Assembly: GCF_004005565.1 (NCBI RefSeq)
Contig: NZ_SADD01000001.1
Span: 496,001-560,000, forward strand
Direction: 5' to 3'
Length of the DNA stretch: 64,000 nt
Origin: Lujinxingia sediminis
GTDB lineage: Bacteria > Myxococcota_A > Bradymonadia > Bradymonadales > Bradymonadaceae
Part shown: positions 10,224-19,243 of the stretch, in pieces
Position numbering within the stretch: position 1 is the stretch's first letter
Layout: each line of letters starts with the position of its first letter
Notes under the pieces: model-generated
The model's input: the letters and a program-made list of their open reading frames with translations, nothing else
Told to the model about the DNA's origin: nothing
Database searches by the model: none
Translations under genes and position numbers: made by a program

Positions 10224-11327
10224 TTACCCCATGATCTCCACCCCCAGCGGCATCTCCAGGTCGAGGTCTGCGGCGCGCACATACGCAATCAGTGCGTCGA
10301 GGTAGGTGGGAAGCGGCGGACAGAGGTCCTGACCTTCCAGGGCATCGAGGGTGTTGATGGAGTTGTAGATGGTCAGGTGGTTGAAGTCGTCCATGAACTG
10401 GCGGGGGTTGCGGGTGAAGCGCTCCAGGTAGGGGAACTTCATAAGCAGGCTGGTCAGCCGATAGGGGAGCATGCTGACGGGGGCGCTGCGGCCGGCGCGG
10501 TCGGCCACCAGCTGGAAGACGCGTCGAGCGGAGAGGGGGTTGGGGTCGCAGAGGTGAAAGGTGCGCCCGGCGGCGTCGTCGCGGCAGCTGATGCGGTGCA
10601 TCGCGCGGCAGACAAAATCCACCGGCACGAGGTTTAGGGGTTTGTCACCGCGGCCCGGCATGGGGATGGGCACGATTGAGGGCATGTTGACCAGGGCGTT
10701 GATCAGGTAATAGGGCCCGGCCATCCGGTCGATCTCACCGGTACGGGAATCGCCGACGATGATGCTGGGGCGGAAGATCGAGATGGGCAGATGCTCCATG
10801 GCCTGGCGCATGGCCTGCTCGGCGCGGAACTTGCTCTCTTCGTAGGCGTTGCGAAAGCCCTGCCCCTCGTCGAGTTCCTCTTCCATGATCACGCCGGCGC
10901 GGTCGCCGCTGACAAAGGCCGTGGAGAGGTGATTGAGGCGTTCCAGGTGCTGCATCTCGTAGGCAGTGTCCAGGATGTTGCGCGCCCCGCGCACGTTGAC
11001 CTCAAAGGCCTCCGAGCGCTCCACCCCCAGGAACCAGATGCTGGCGATGTGGTAGATGTCGGTGACGTTGGCGATGAGTTCCAGGTACTCGCGGCCGGAG
11101 AGGCCCAGGTCGAGGGCGACGACATCGCCGCTGAGCAGGTGAATGCGCTGGCGGGAGGCGTCGAGTTTTTGCAGCTGACGATCGGCCTCATCGAGGGCAT
11201 CGGGGCGCACCAGCAGTCGGATCGTAGCGTCGGGCTCGTCGTTGAGGATGGTCTCAACGAGCTTGCGTGCGACGAAGCTGGGGAAGCCGGTGATGAGGAT
11301 GTCGCGCTTTCGGGAGGGCTCGGTCAT
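10224..11327 (-). CDS. Extended SDR-family NAD(P)-dependent reductase/epimerase-like protein
   Basis: A 367-aa Rossmann-fold protein. The N-terminus has a modified nucleotide-binding loop (ITGFPSFVARKLV), an acidic residue pair in the GDVVALDLGL segment, the LSTAFVSGD strand and the YEESK motif (Tyr-x-x-x-Lys) of short-chain dehydrogenases. FRPSIIVGDSRTGEIDR resembles the thioester-reductase/male-sterility branch (NAD_binding_4), so an acyl-thioester or lipid-linked substrate is possible but unproven. The start at 11327 (MTEPSRKR) was chosen because longer versions would run into coaE, whose stop is 16 bp upstream. Probably co-transcribed with coaE. Confidence 0.75.
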   Translation of the reverse strand: MTEPSRKRDILITGFPSFVARKLVETILNDEPDATIRLLVRPDALDEADRQLQKLDASRQRIHLLSGDVVALDLGLSGREYLELIANVTDIYHIASIWFLGVERSEAFEVNVRGARNILDTAYEMQHLERLNHLSTAFVSGDRAGVIMEEELDEGQGFRNAYEESKFRAEQAMRQAMEHLPISIFRPSIIVGDSRTGEIDRMAGPYYLINALVNMPSIVPIPMPGRGDKPLNLVPVDFVCRAMHRISCRDDAAGRTFHLCDPNPLSARRVFQLVADRAGRSAPVSMLPYRLTSLLMKFPYLERFTRNPRQFMDDFNHLTIYNSINTLDALEGQDLCPPLPTYLDALIAYVRAADLDLEMPLGVEIMG

Positions 11328-11343
11328 CGCGGTAAGTCCGTGC

Positions 11344-11994
11344 TCAGTCGTCGGTCGGGCGCGCGCTGCCACGCTGGCGGATGCGCGCGTCGATGGTTTC
11401 GAAAAGATCATCTACCTGGCGTCGAGTGTGGTCGAGGCTCTGATCGTTGTCGATGACAAAGTCGGCGACCTCGAGCTTCTCGCGCAAAGGCATCTGGGAG
11501 TGGATACGGGCCAGGGCCTGCTTTTCGCTGATGCCATCGCGGGCCATCAGGCGCTGGAGTTGCGTCTCTGGCGAGCAGGCGACCACGATGAGGCTGTCGA
11601 AGGCTTTATAAAGACCATTCTCTACGATCAGCGCGGCGTCGTAGATCACCCAGGGGTGGCCGTGTTCAAAGGCCGCGGCGCTCTGCCGGGCCATCTCCTG
11701 AGCGATGCGCGGATGGGTGATGGCCCCAAGTCTGGCGCGTGCGTCGGGATCCTGGAATATGTGCGCGCCTAATGCGGTACGGTTGAGCGTGCCGTCTTCG
11801 TGGAGGACGTTCGCTCCGAACGCCTCGACGATGTCGGCCAGGGCCGGCTGGCCCGGTTCAACGACCTGGCGGGCGATGCGATCGGCATCGATCACCGGGA
11901 CGCCCAGAGCCTCGAAGTGACGGCTGACAGTGGATTTTCCGCTGGCGATGCCACCGGTCAGGCCGATGATCACGCCGGGTGAGTTCGTTGACAC
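11344..11994 (-). CDS. coaE: Dephospho-CoA kinase
   Basis: Last step of coenzyme A synthesis: phosphorylation of the ribose 3'-hydroxyl of dephospho-CoA. The 216-aa protein opens with the P-loop GLTGGIASGKSTVS, then VIDADRIARQVVEPG (the DAD substrate-binding motif), the LGAITHPRI segment and a lid region. Length and order of motifs match CoaE. It is the first gene of a two-gene minus-strand unit with the SDR gene and diverges from the membrane-protein pair at 12.1 kb. Confidence 0.95.
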   Translation of the reverse strand: MSTNSPGVIIGLTGGIASGKSTVSRHFEALGVPVIDADRIARQVVEPGQPALADIVEAFGANVLHEDGTLNRTALGAHIFQDPDARARLGAITHPRIAQEMARQSAAAFEHGHPWVIYDAALIVENGLYKAFDSLIVVACSPETQLQRLMARDGISEKQALARIHSQMPLREKLEVADFVIDNDQSLDHTRRQVDDLFETIDARIRQRGSARPTDD

Positions 11995-12110
11995 CTTTTG
12001 GCCCCTCGTACTAGGACTCGCCGCAATGATGCGCCGGCGGCTGGCGGCGATTTAAAGTGCAGGTTGAGCGCCTTAGAGATAGGGCGGTTGATACCATCGA
12101 CAGGGAAAGC

Positions 12111-13157
12111 ATGCAAAGGCGTGCAGGCAGGATAAGTGCCCGCTTTCAAGGGCGACGCAGGCGCACGCAGCGCTGGCTGATGATGTTGGCGAACCCGGCT
12201 GTGGCGGCCGCATCGCTGGTGCTGGCCGGGCTGATGGCGCTCTACGCGGCGGCCGGGGCTCCGGGGTGGCTTGAGGCCGGGCCGATGCCCCAGGTGGGCA
12301 GCGCTGCGGCGCTGTTGTTGAGTCTTGCTGTGGCGTCGATGGCGATGCGCTGGACGGCGCTGCAAGGTCGCTCGGAGCTCGGTGCGTTGGGCGTGGTTGC
12401 GATGGTGCTGGGCGGAGCGGTGCTGGCGGGCGGATGGCTGATGGGCCATGGCAGGTTGCCTGTGGGCGAGCTCGTGTTGCCGATGCATCAGACGCAGCAG
12501 ACCTATGAGGTCAGGCAGGGGAGCCGCCAGGTCGATGTGATGTTGCCACTGCGCATGACCCTGCAGTCGGTGGTGCTGGGCGCTGAGCCGCGCATCGATC
12601 TGACGTTCTCGCGCCTGGGGCCTGACGGGGTGCCCCCGCAGCCCCTGGGTGTCGGTGAGAGTCTCGATGTCAGCGGGCTTCGTTTTGCGTTTGTGGGGCT
12701 TGTGACCGACACCGAGGTGTATCGGGCGGTGGTACGCAGCCAGGCGGAGAACACCATCCCCGCTGCCGGTGTCGTGGGCGACAGCCTGAGTCTTGCCATC
12801 GACGGCCCGAGCTACGAAGTGATCGCGACGACCTCGAATTACCTCGATGCCATGGGGCCAGCGGTGCAGCTCGAAGATGGCGAGGGGCGACGCTTCTGGG
12901 TGTTTGAGGAGCCGGGCGCTGAGCCGCGTCCGGACCTTGCTGCCGGGCTCTGGCTCGACGAGTTGCAGGAGGTGCCGGCGGCGGTGATTCGCGTCTCGCC
13001 AGTGCGTCCTTTCGGGGTGTTGGGCGTCGGTGCCGGACTGTGCGTGGCGGGTTTTTTGCTCCTCTGCGCCGGCGGGTTGGGTGCTGTGCGAAGCCCGGAT
13101 GATGCTGCGGAAGATCACGAAGCCGAAGATGGCGATGCTGCGGAGGGCAAGCGATGA
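12111..13157 (+). CDS. Membrane protein, possibly ResB-like
   Basis: Function not recognised with certainty. The 348-aa protein has three hydrophobic segments near the N-terminus (around PAVAAASLVLAGLMALY, AAALLLSLAVASMAM and VVAMVLGGAVLAGG), a roughly 200-residue soluble beta-rich region, one more membrane segment (GVLGVGAGLCVAGFLLL) and an acidic tail. This 3-TM, extracytoplasmic domain, 1-TM topology is that of ResB/Ccs1 of cytochrome c biogenesis system II, but no diagnostic ResB residue was seen. The ATG at 12111 follows AGGGA; a GTG at 12057 would add 18 residues but has no ribosome site. It overlaps the next gene by 4 bp (ATGA), so the two products probably work together. Confidence 0.6.
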   Translation: MQRRAGRISARFQGRRRRTQRWLMMLANPAVAAASLVLAGLMALYAAAGAPGWLEAGPMPQVGSAAALLLSLAVASMAMRWTALQGRSELGALGVVAMVLGGAVLAGGWLMGHGRLPVGELVLPMHQTQQTYEVRQGSRQVDVMLPLRMTLQSVVLGAEPRIDLTFSRLGPDGVPPQPLGVGESLDVSGLRFAFVGLVTDTEVYRAVVRSQAENTIPAAGVVGDSLSLAIDGPSYEVIATTSNYLDAMGPAVQLEDGEGRRFWVFEEPGAEPRPDLAAGLWLDELQEVPAAVIRVSPVRPFGVLGVGAGLCVAGFLLLCAGGLGAVRSPDDAAEDHEAEDGDAAEGKR

Positions 13158-14452
13158 GCCAGGAGCCGAAGCTGGCGAGGCGCTCAGGCGCGTTTCGTCT
13201 GAGCGCTGTCGGAGCGTTGGTGGGAGGGGCGGGGCTTGTGGCGTCGCTGTGGTTTGGCGCTTCTGCGGGGATGCTGGTGGCGCTGGCGGCGCTCGGGAGC
13301 TTCGCTGGCCTTGTGGGGCTGGGGCGGCTCTCGGCTGCCATTGCGACCCGTGATGTGCAGATCGGGGCGAGTTTGCTGGTCGGGGCGGTGATCCTGGGAT
13401 CGTTGCTGACGCTTGGTGCAGGCGCGCCCGGCCGGCTCTCCACCCTGGGGGCGATGTGGGCGGTGCAGGGCGCAGCCTGGCTCGCTGCGCTCGCCATGCT
13501 CTTTGTGGCGGCAGCGGCCGCAGGCCGCGCGCCCCAGGCCGTCGGCGCGTTGAGCGCCGCGCTGGGGCTGGGCGTCCTCGGAGTCTGGGCCGAGCGCGCT
13601 CGCAGCGGCGCGATGAACTTCGCCTGGCCCCTGGCCACCGATGGCGAGCCGCTCTTCTGGGGCCTGCCCGCGGTGCGTCAGGCCGCCGAATTGAAGGTGC
13701 CGGTGATGATGGGAGCTGAGAGCGCTGCCGGGCTTGTGGCCACCGCGTCTGTGGTGGCGGGCATCGCCGCGCTGGTAAGCTCGGAGCTCGTTGAGCCGAC
13801 GCATCGCCTTCGCGCGCTGGCCGACAAGCTCTGGGCGGGCGCCGCCGCGCTCTTTGCGGTGGCCCTGGGGATGGTGTTTGGCACGTCTGTGCCCCACGCC
13901 GAGCGCCTGATCGATGCGGGGCTTAAGGGCCGGGCCGCAGAGTGGCTCTCCGCGCAACAACTTCCGCCGGGGCTGGCCGAGCAGGGGGAGCTCCTGGTGA
14001 GCCCGGAAGCGACCGCGATCTCGGTGCATCTGAGCGCGATGGGGGCTGAGGTTGTGGCGCTCTTGATGGCCGCGCTGCTCTGCGCCTGGGCGGCCTGGCG
14101 GGTGCGACGTGGCACTGGCGAAGTCGCGCCGGAAGGTGCAGCGGCGCAGGAGACATGGAGCCGCGGGCTTGTGGGGCGCGCGGTGGCGCTGATGGTGCTG
14201 GGCTGGGCCTGGGGGCTTCTTGTGACCTGGGAGTCCGGCGGGGCCTTCGGGGTGTTTACCCGCGCGGAGTGGGTGGGCTTTGGCGTGCCGCTTGTGGTGC
14301 TGGGCCTTCATCAGGCGATGTTTGAGCAGGGAACGCTCGGAGCGCTGGCGCGACGAGTGACCCCGGTGGTGGCGCTTGCATTTGTCAGCCTGGCCCTTCT
14401 GTGGGTATGGAGCCACGGGGCAGCGCCGGGTGTCGGCGTGAGCCTCTTTTGA
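13154..14452 (+). CDS. Polytopic membrane protein, possibly CcsA-like
   Basis: A 432-aa, very Ala/Leu/Gly/Val-rich protein with about ten membrane segments and short loops; function unknown. Near the C-terminus a tryptophan-rich stretch (WAWGLLVTWESGGAFG, then TRAEWVGFG and a histidine in VVLGLHQAMF) weakly recalls the WWD haem-handling region of CcsA/CcmF proteins, which would fit a ResB-like partner upstream. The canonical WDPKE core is absent, so this is at most a divergent relative. It starts with ATG overlapping the upstream stop (ATGA), good evidence for coupled translation. No enzymatic motif was found. Confidence 0.6.
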   Translation: MSQEPKLARRSGAFRLSAVGALVGGAGLVASLWFGASAGMLVALAALGSFAGLVGLGRLSAAIATRDVQIGASLLVGAVILGSLLTLGAGAPGRLSTLGAMWAVQGAAWLAALAMLFVAAAAAGRAPQAVGALSAALGLGVLGVWAERARSGAMNFAWPLATDGEPLFWGLPAVRQAAELKVPVMMGAESAAGLVATASVVAGIAALVSSELVEPTHRLRALADKLWAGAAALFAVALGMVFGTSVPHAERLIDAGLKGRAAEWLSAQQLPPGLAEQGELLVSPEATAISVHLSAMGAEVVALLMAALLCAWAAWRVRRGTGEVAPEGAAAQETWSRGLVGRAVALMVLGWAWGLLVTWESGGAFGVFTRAEWVGFGVPLVVLGLHQAMFEQGTLGALARRVTPVVALAFVSLALLWVWSHGAAPGVGVSLF

Positions 14453-14537
14453 ATCATCTGTTAACGCGTTGCCCGAAACTCTCTCCCGCGTACTTTCGTC
14501 GCGGGAAACCGAGAGGCGCGGCACCGAGGAGCATCAC

Positions 14538-15134
14538 ATGAGCGCGATCTACAAGGTCAATACGGCGGCGTTTATGACGAGCGGCACAAAGCCCTCGCAC
14601 TACCCGCCCACCGAGCTCCCGGAGATCGCCTTTGGCGGCGCGAGCAACGTCGGTAAATCCAGCCTGATCAATTCTCTGGTGGGGCGCACCAAGCTGGTCA
14701 AGACCAGTAAAACCCCGGGGCATACCCAGACGATCAACTTCTTTAACATCAACGACGCCATGATCTTCGTGGATCTTCCGGGCTACGGCTTTGCGAAGGT
14801 TCCGCTTTCGGTGAAGGCGGCCTGGGGGCCGATGATCGAGGGGTATCTGGCCGGGCGTCCGACGCTGCGGGCGATCGTCTGCGTGATGGATCTGCGCCGC
14901 GGGGTGCGCGATGACGATATGATGCTCATTGAGTCGGCACCGCTCTTTGGCATTCAGCCGATTCTGGTGTTCACCAAGGCTGATAAGTACGGGAGAAACG
15001 CCGCACAGCAGCGGCGCCGCGAGATTGCGAAAGGGCTGAACTGCCCGCCCGGCGATCTTCTGCTCTACTCCAGCACCAAAGGTGAGGGAGGGGAGGCGGT
15101 CTGGGATCGCATCCGCCAGGTCACCGGCGTATGA
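14538..15134 (+). CDS. engB: Ribosome biogenesis GTPase YsxC/EngB
   Basis: Essential small GTPase acting in large-subunit assembly, 198 aa. It shows the G1 loop GASNVGKSSLIN (residues 34-45), G2 threonines in KTPGHTQTINFF, G3 DLPGYGFA, and G4 TKAD in VFTKADKYG. The ATG at 14538 (MSAIYKV) has AGGAG six bases upstream; an in-frame start at 14469 would add an unrelated 23-residue extension. It overlaps rimI by 4 bp. Confidence 0.95.
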   Translation: MSAIYKVNTAAFMTSGTKPSHYPPTELPEIAFGGASNVGKSSLINSLVGRTKLVKTSKTPGHTQTINFFNINDAMIFVDLPGYGFAKVPLSVKAAWGPMIEGYLAGRPTLRAIVCVMDLRRGVRDDDMMLIESAPLFGIQPILVFTKADKYGRNAAQQRRREIAKGLNCPPGDLLLYSSTKGEGGEAVWDRIRQVTGV

Positions 15135-15616
15135 GCGCCGAGAGCTGGGGTGAGCCCGGCGGTGAAGGTGTGGCGGAGGGGCTGAGCGTGCGGCGGGCGA
15201 CGCCCGATGATCTCGACGCGATCATGGAGGTGGAGCGTGCCGCGCATGCCCACCCCTGGCAGCGTGAGAGCTTTGAGCGGGAGTTCACCCTGGAGTGGTC
15301 ACGCATCTGGGTGGCCACCGAGGGGGAGCGTGTGGCGGGCTTTCTGGCCTACTGGCGGGTGCTCGACGAGCTGCACATCCTGGATGTGGCGGTGCACCCG
15401 GAGTTTCAGCGTCGCGGGATCGCCCGGGGGATGCTGGAGATGCTCATCGCCCTGGGCCATGCCCACGAGGTGGTCTCGGTCCTCCTGGAGGTGCGCGTGA
15501 GCAACAAGGCGGCCATTGCCCTCTACAAACGCCTGGGCTTTGAGCGCATGGGCCGCCGCAAGCGCTACTACGACGATGGCGAGGATGCCTGGGTGATGTG
15601 CGCTGAGTTGGGCTGA
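15131..15616 (+). CDS. rimI: Ribosomal-protein-alanine N-acetyltransferase RimI
   Basis: GNAT-fold enzyme of 161 aa that in this family acetylates the N-terminal alanine of ribosomal protein S18. The acetyl-CoA loop is seen in FQRRGIARGMLEML. The RimI C-terminal signature is complete: LLEVRVSNKAAIALYKRLGF, then RRKRYYDDGEDAWVM. The start ATG overlaps the engB stop, so translation is coupled. Other GNAT acceptors cannot be excluded from sequence, but the C-terminal signature is specific. Confidence 0.85.
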   Translation: MSAESWGEPGGEGVAEGLSVRRATPDDLDAIMEVERAAHAHPWQRESFEREFTLEWSRIWVATEGERVAGFLAYWRVLDELHILDVAVHPEFQRRGIARGMLEMLIALGHAHEVVSVLLEVRVSNKAAIALYKRLGFERMGRRKRYYDDGEDAWVMCAELG

Positions 15617-15705
15617 GAGTTCTGGCGAGGTTGATCCTGCGCGCTGAGTTTTGTAAGGGGGGAGGCGTCGCACCCTCCCCCCACCACCTCGTTACGGAGT
15701 CCCTC

Positions 15706-16674
15706 GTGAACAAGCAGCTCAAAGTCTTCTCCGGCGGAAGCCACCCGGAGTTCTGCAAGTCGATCTGCAGGCATCTCGGAATTGAGCTCGGAAAGAGCAC
15801 CACGGTTCGTTTCAGCAATGAGAACATGATGGTGCAGATCGAGGAGAACGTGCGCGAGTGCGACGTCTTCGTCGTGCAGACCTCGGCCTCACCGGTTCAT
15901 GAGAACCTCTTTGAGCTCCTGATTATGATCGACGCGCTGCGCTCGGCGTCGGCCTCGCGCATTACCGCGGTGATGCCCTACATCCCTTACATCCGCAGCG
16001 ATAAAAAGGATCGTCCGCGCATCTCGATCACCGCACGTCTCGTGGCCGATCTGCTCAAGACCGCCGGTGCTGACCGGGTGCTCACCATGGATCTGCACTC
16101 GGCGCAGGCTCAGGGCTTCTTTCGGATGCCGGTCGATCAGCTGCTGGGGGCGGGCCCCATCTGCGATCGTCTGCGTCAGGAGGAGGGGCGCGAGAACTGG
16201 GTGTTGGTTGCGGCCGACGCCGGCGAAGCCAAGGATCTCGGGCGTTACGCCAACCGCCTCGACCTGCCGATGGCGATCATCGACAAGCGTCGCGACGGCG
16301 ATGATGAGCGCCCGCGTGCGGTCAGCCTGATCGGCGATGTGAAAGACAAAGTCGCCGTGATCGTGGACGATGAGATCGCCAGTGGAGGCACGCTCATTGA
16401 GGCGGCGACCTTCCTGAAAGAGAAGGGCGCCGACAAGGTTCTGGCCACGGCCACCCACCCCATCTTCAGCTCGAACGCCGCCGAGCGCATCGACGGAGCG
16501 TTCATCGACAAGGTTTTTGTAACCGACACCGTGCCGTTGCGCGCCAACCAGCAGTCGGAGAAGGTTGAGGTGATCTCGGTGGCGAAAGACTTCGCCGAGG
16601 CCATCAGCCGCATTCACGATGGGCGTTCGGTCAGCGAACTCTTTCACGCCAAAAAGCCCATGAAACAGGGCTAA
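15706..16674 (+). CDS. prs: Ribose-phosphate pyrophosphokinase
   Basis: Makes PRPP from ribose 5-phosphate and ATP for nucleotide, histidine and tryptophan synthesis. The 322-aa protein has the FSGGSHPEFCKSIC start, the flexible-loop region around RSDKKDRPRISITAR, the metal-binding VLTMDLHSAQ segment and the PRPP loop VIVDDEIASGGTL. Translation most likely begins at the GTG at 15706 (NKQLKVFSGG), which has GGAG six bases upstream; the in-frame extension upstream to 15631 is not conserved. A strong bidirectional terminator follows 28 bp after the stop. Confidence 0.95.
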   Translation: MNKQLKVFSGGSHPEFCKSICRHLGIELGKSTTVRFSNENMMVQIEENVRECDVFVVQTSASPVHENLFELLIMIDALRSASASRITAVMPYIPYIRSDKKDRPRISITARLVADLLKTAGADRVLTMDLHSAQAQGFFRMPVDQLLGAGPICDRLRQEEGRENWVLVAADAGEAKDLGRYANRLDLPMAIIDKRRDGDDERPRAVSLIGDVKDKVAVIVDDEIASGGTLIEAATFLKEKGADKVLATATHPIFSSNAAERIDGAFIDKVFVTDTVPLRANQQSEKVEVISVAKDFAEAISRIHDGRSVSELFHAKKPMKQG

Positions 16675-16702
16675 GACGCGTAGTTTTGATCTTCTGAGGA
16701 TC

Positions 16703-16738
16703 AAAAAAGCCCCGACGCCTGGCGTCGGGGCTTCTTTT
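16703..16738. terminator. Bidirectional terminator between prs and the phosphoesterase gene
   Basis: Hairpin with a 10-bp GC-rich stem, GCCCCGACGC / GCGTCGGGGC, around a CTG loop (16709-16731), flanked by an A-run on the left and TTCTTTT on the right. It serves the convergent genes on both strands. Confidence 0.9.
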
Positions 16739-16765
16739 GTGATGCAACCATTTCGACCGGGGCGC

Positions 16766-17638
16766 TCAGAAGCGCTCGGAGGGATCGATGCGCTTGAGAA
16801 AGTCGAGCATGGAGATGCCCGGCTCATAGACCGCATCGAAGTCGTCGAGGGCGTCAAGAGCGGGCTCACGCTCGGTGAGTTCGGCCCATTTTAAGAAGGG
16901 GACCAGGAAGGGGCGCGCGGCCTGAACCTCACGGTAGAGCAGACGCGCGGTGATGTTGCCCTCGGTGAGAAAGCCCGAGCGCTGGTAGTGTCTCAAAAAG
17001 CCCTCGCGGTCGTACTCGACCTGGCGCAGGGTGACCTCGCGGGACGGACCGCTTCCTGTGAGGATGGCGTACTGAGCACGCCAGTCGCCGTTAAAGGGGA
17101 GTCCCACCGAACCCACGTTGACGATCAGACCGTCGTCAAAGCGGTGGACGAGCGGGCGGTGGGTGTGAGCGCAGATGAGCGTGGAGCCCTCGATGGCGTC
17201 GAAGTGCGCGCGCAGGCGATCGTCGGGGGTCCAGGCGCCGATGCCCTCGCTGTGGGATCGCGGCGAGCCGTGAAAGACCTCCAGGGTGGGATCGGACTCG
17301 GCGTGAAGGGAGAAGGGCAGGGCGTCGATAAAGGCGACGGCCTCCTCGCTGAGTTCGTCGGCCATCCAGCGCGAGCCAGCCCACTCATCGAGGGTACACC
17401 AGGGCTCGGGAATGTCGCCGCGGCAAAAGGAGAGGAGGTAATCCTCGTGGTTTCCTTTGACGCTGCGCCAGCCCAGCTCGGCGATGCGAGCGACGACCGC
17501 GCTCCCCTGAGGGCCACGGCCGACCATGTCGCCGGCGACGATGACCTCGTCGATCTCATGCCGGGCGATATCGGCGATGACGGCGTCGAGGGCAAAGAGG
17601 TTGGCGTGAACATCCGCAAGGATAGCGATCGTAGGCAT
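16766..17638 (-). CDS. Calcineurin-like metallophosphoesterase (YfcE/PrpE-like)
   Basis: A 290-aa predicted two-metal phosphoesterase. All five family blocks are visible: DVHAN near the N-terminus, GDMVGRGP, GNHED, an HGSP histidine in VFHGSPRSH, and AHTHRP. The metal-binding residues are therefore intact. The family covers protein phosphatases, nucleotide phosphodiesterases and Ap4A hydrolases, and the substrate cannot be told here. The C-terminal 80 residues lie beyond the core fold and are not recognised. The gene is convergent with prs across a shared terminator and starts 25 bp after an HNH-nuclease gene on the same strand. Confidence 0.85.
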   Translation of the reverse strand: MPTIAILADVHANLFALDAVIADIARHEIDEVIVAGDMVGRGPQGSAVVARIAELGWRSVKGNHEDYLLSFCRGDIPEPWCTLDEWAGSRWMADELSEEAVAFIDALPFSLHAESDPTLEVFHGSPRSHSEGIGAWTPDDRLRAHFDAIEGSTLICAHTHRPLVHRFDDGLIVNVGSVGLPFNGDWRAQYAILTGSGPSREVTLRQVEYDREGFLRHYQRSGFLTEGNITARLLYREVQAARPFLVPFLKWAELTEREPALDALDDFDAVYEPGISMLDFLKRIDPSERF

Positions 17639-17663
17639 GAAGGCTCAGCGTGCTGGCGAGGGG

Positions 17664-18170
17664 TCAGGTCCAGAGGTAGGGCTTCCAGTCCTCCGGGTGG
17701 TCTTCAAGATTACCTGCCCCGGCGCTGAATGGCCACCAGCGAGGCTCGTAGGGCTGGGTGATCAGGGGCATGCGGGCCTCGGAGGGGGTGCGGGAGTTTT
17801 TGCGTCGATTGCAGGGCTGGCAGCTGGTGGCGATGTTGGTCCAGCTGGTCTCTCCTCCGCGACTTCGGGGCATGACGTGATCGAAGGTAAGGTCGGCACC
17901 GCTGAAACGCTCGCCACAGTACTGGCAGCGGTAGCCGTCGCGGCGATAGATGTTGTTGCGCGAGAACTGCACGCGTCGCCGGGGAATGCGCACGCGTCGC
18001 AGGAGGCGAAGGACGGAGGGAAGCTCCAGGGAGGTGTGCGTCGCGTGCACCTGACGCTCCTGGGAGACGAGGACTTCGGCTTTGCCCAGCCACAAAAGCG
18101 TGACGGCCTTTCGCCAGTCGACGATCGAGAGAGGCTCGTAGGAGGCGTTGAGCAAGAGGGCGGGTTTCAT
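17664..18170 (-). CDS. HNH endonuclease family protein
   Basis: A 168-aa protein of the widespread small chromosomal HNH group whose members begin with LLLNASYEPL. The C-terminal zinc/HNH module is complete: Cys82 and Cys85 (CQYC), His98 in LTFDHVMPRSRGG, Asn112 in WTNI, and Cys117 and Cys120 (CQPC) followed by NRRK. These residues predict a beta-beta-alpha metal nuclease. The ATG at 18170 was chosen over one 22 codons upstream because the family starts here. Its biological role is unknown; the gene is not next to any restriction or phage gene. Confidence 0.85.
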   Translation of the reverse strand: MKPALLLNASYEPLSIVDWRKAVTLLWLGKAEVLVSQERQVHATHTSLELPSVLRLLRRVRIPRRRVQFSRNNIYRRDGYRCQYCGERFSGADLTFDHVMPRSRGGETSWTNIATSCQPCNRRKNSRTPSEARMPLITQPYEPRWWPFSAGAGNLEDHPEDWKPYLWT

Positions 18171-18398
18171 GCGTGCTCCGAGCGGTGGCCTTGCGGTCGA
18201 GGGGGGATGCGATGCCTCAGCAGACAACGTCGGCAAAAAAACCGTAAAGCAGGGTGAGCCTATTTCCTTCTTTTTTCAAAGGTTTACAGCGCGTTTGCCC
18301 GTGAGGGGCTGTGGGGCGTGGCGAGTTTCGGGGCAGCCGGCGCACCGCGAGCAGGACGGCGCGTTGTGGTACGCGTCTGTGTCGAAGATGATCGAAAG

Positions 18399-19154
18399 TT
18401 ATTGACGGGGGAGGCTCCGGGCCAGCACCAGGGCGTGAATTTTTTCGACGCCGACCTCTCGAAGGGCGTTGGCGGCGGCATCCAGGGTGGCGCCGGTGGT
18501 GAGTACGTCGTCGACGAGAAGGACGCTTGTCCGGGGACGAGGGGTGAGCCGGGCCTTAAAGGCGTCGCGAAGGTTGGTGCTTCGCTCGATCAGTCCCAGG
18601 CTTGCCTGGGCGCGGGTCTGACGCGTTTTGTAGAGCGCAAAGAGTGCCGGTTGATGGTGGGTGCCTTTCGCCCAGCACCTGGCGAGCAGGGAGGGGAGAT
18701 GAAAGCCACGTTGACGCAGGTTTTCGCGACGCGCAGGGACCGGAATGATCAGCGAGGGGGGGAGTGCGCGGAGGGTGGGCGCGATGAGCGCAGCGGAGAC
18801 GTTGAGCAGCGATTGGGCGGCGACGAGATCGCCGGAGTATTTGATGCGCCGCAACGCCTCGGAGACGGCTCCCTCGTACTCCCAGATGGCCGTGGTGCGG
18901 GTGATGGGCGAGTGCGGCCGACGGGCGCAGCCGAGGCAGCCGGCCAGCGAGGGGAGGGAAGCGTAGGGAGAGCGGCTCAGCGGCAGTGGCAGGGCGCACC
19001 CCGGGCAAACGCTGTATGGAAGCAGGTAGCTGTCCTCCTCGCAGATCGCACAGAAGGCGCGCTCAAAGAGCGCCGGCTCCTCGCACGCGGCGCAGCCGGG
19101 GGGAAGGAGGCGATCAACGGCGTGCTGAAGGAGGTGGACAAGGCGATGAGGCAC
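18399..19154 (-). CDS. comF: ComF family protein (phosphoribosyltransferase fold)
   Basis: A 251-aa ComF homologue. The N-terminus holds paired cysteines (PGCAAC, FCAIC, CPGC, GCLGC) typical of the ComF zinc ribbon. The C-terminus holds a type I PRTase loop, VLLVDDVLTTGATLD, preceded by IIPVPARRENLRQRGFH. In competent bacteria ComF supports DNA uptake or processing of incoming single strands; elsewhere the role is unclear. It is transcribed divergently from rlmH across an 89-bp gap. Confidence 0.88.
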   Translation of the reverse strand: MPHRLVHLLQHAVDRLLPPGCAACEEPALFERAFCAICEEDSYLLPYSVCPGCALPLPLSRSPYASLPSLAGCLGCARRPHSPITRTTAIWEYEGAVSEALRRIKYSGDLVAAQSLLNVSAALIAPTLRALPPSLIIPVPARRENLRQRGFHLPSLLARCWAKGTHHQPALFALYKTRQTRAQASLGLIERSTNLRDAFKARLTPRPRTSVLLVDDVLTTGATLDAAANALREVGVEKIHALVLARSLPRQ

Positions 19155-19243
19155 GGTAGTCTCCGGGGGCGGGCCGAGTGTGTGGATCTGTTATCGTGGC
19201 GGCCGGCCGAAGTTTGCGTGTCCCCGGGAGTTTGGAGAGATCG

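Noticed and set aside
13184-14524. 446-codon minus-strand ORF opposite the second membrane protein
   Set aside because: Arg/His/Gln-rich reversed sequence; the plus-strand frame has coherent membrane helices and ATGA coupling.
17664-18170. HNH nuclease as a mobile element or homing endonuclease
   Set aside because: It belongs to the common chromosomal LLLNASYEPL group, is not within an intron or intein, and no repeats flank it.
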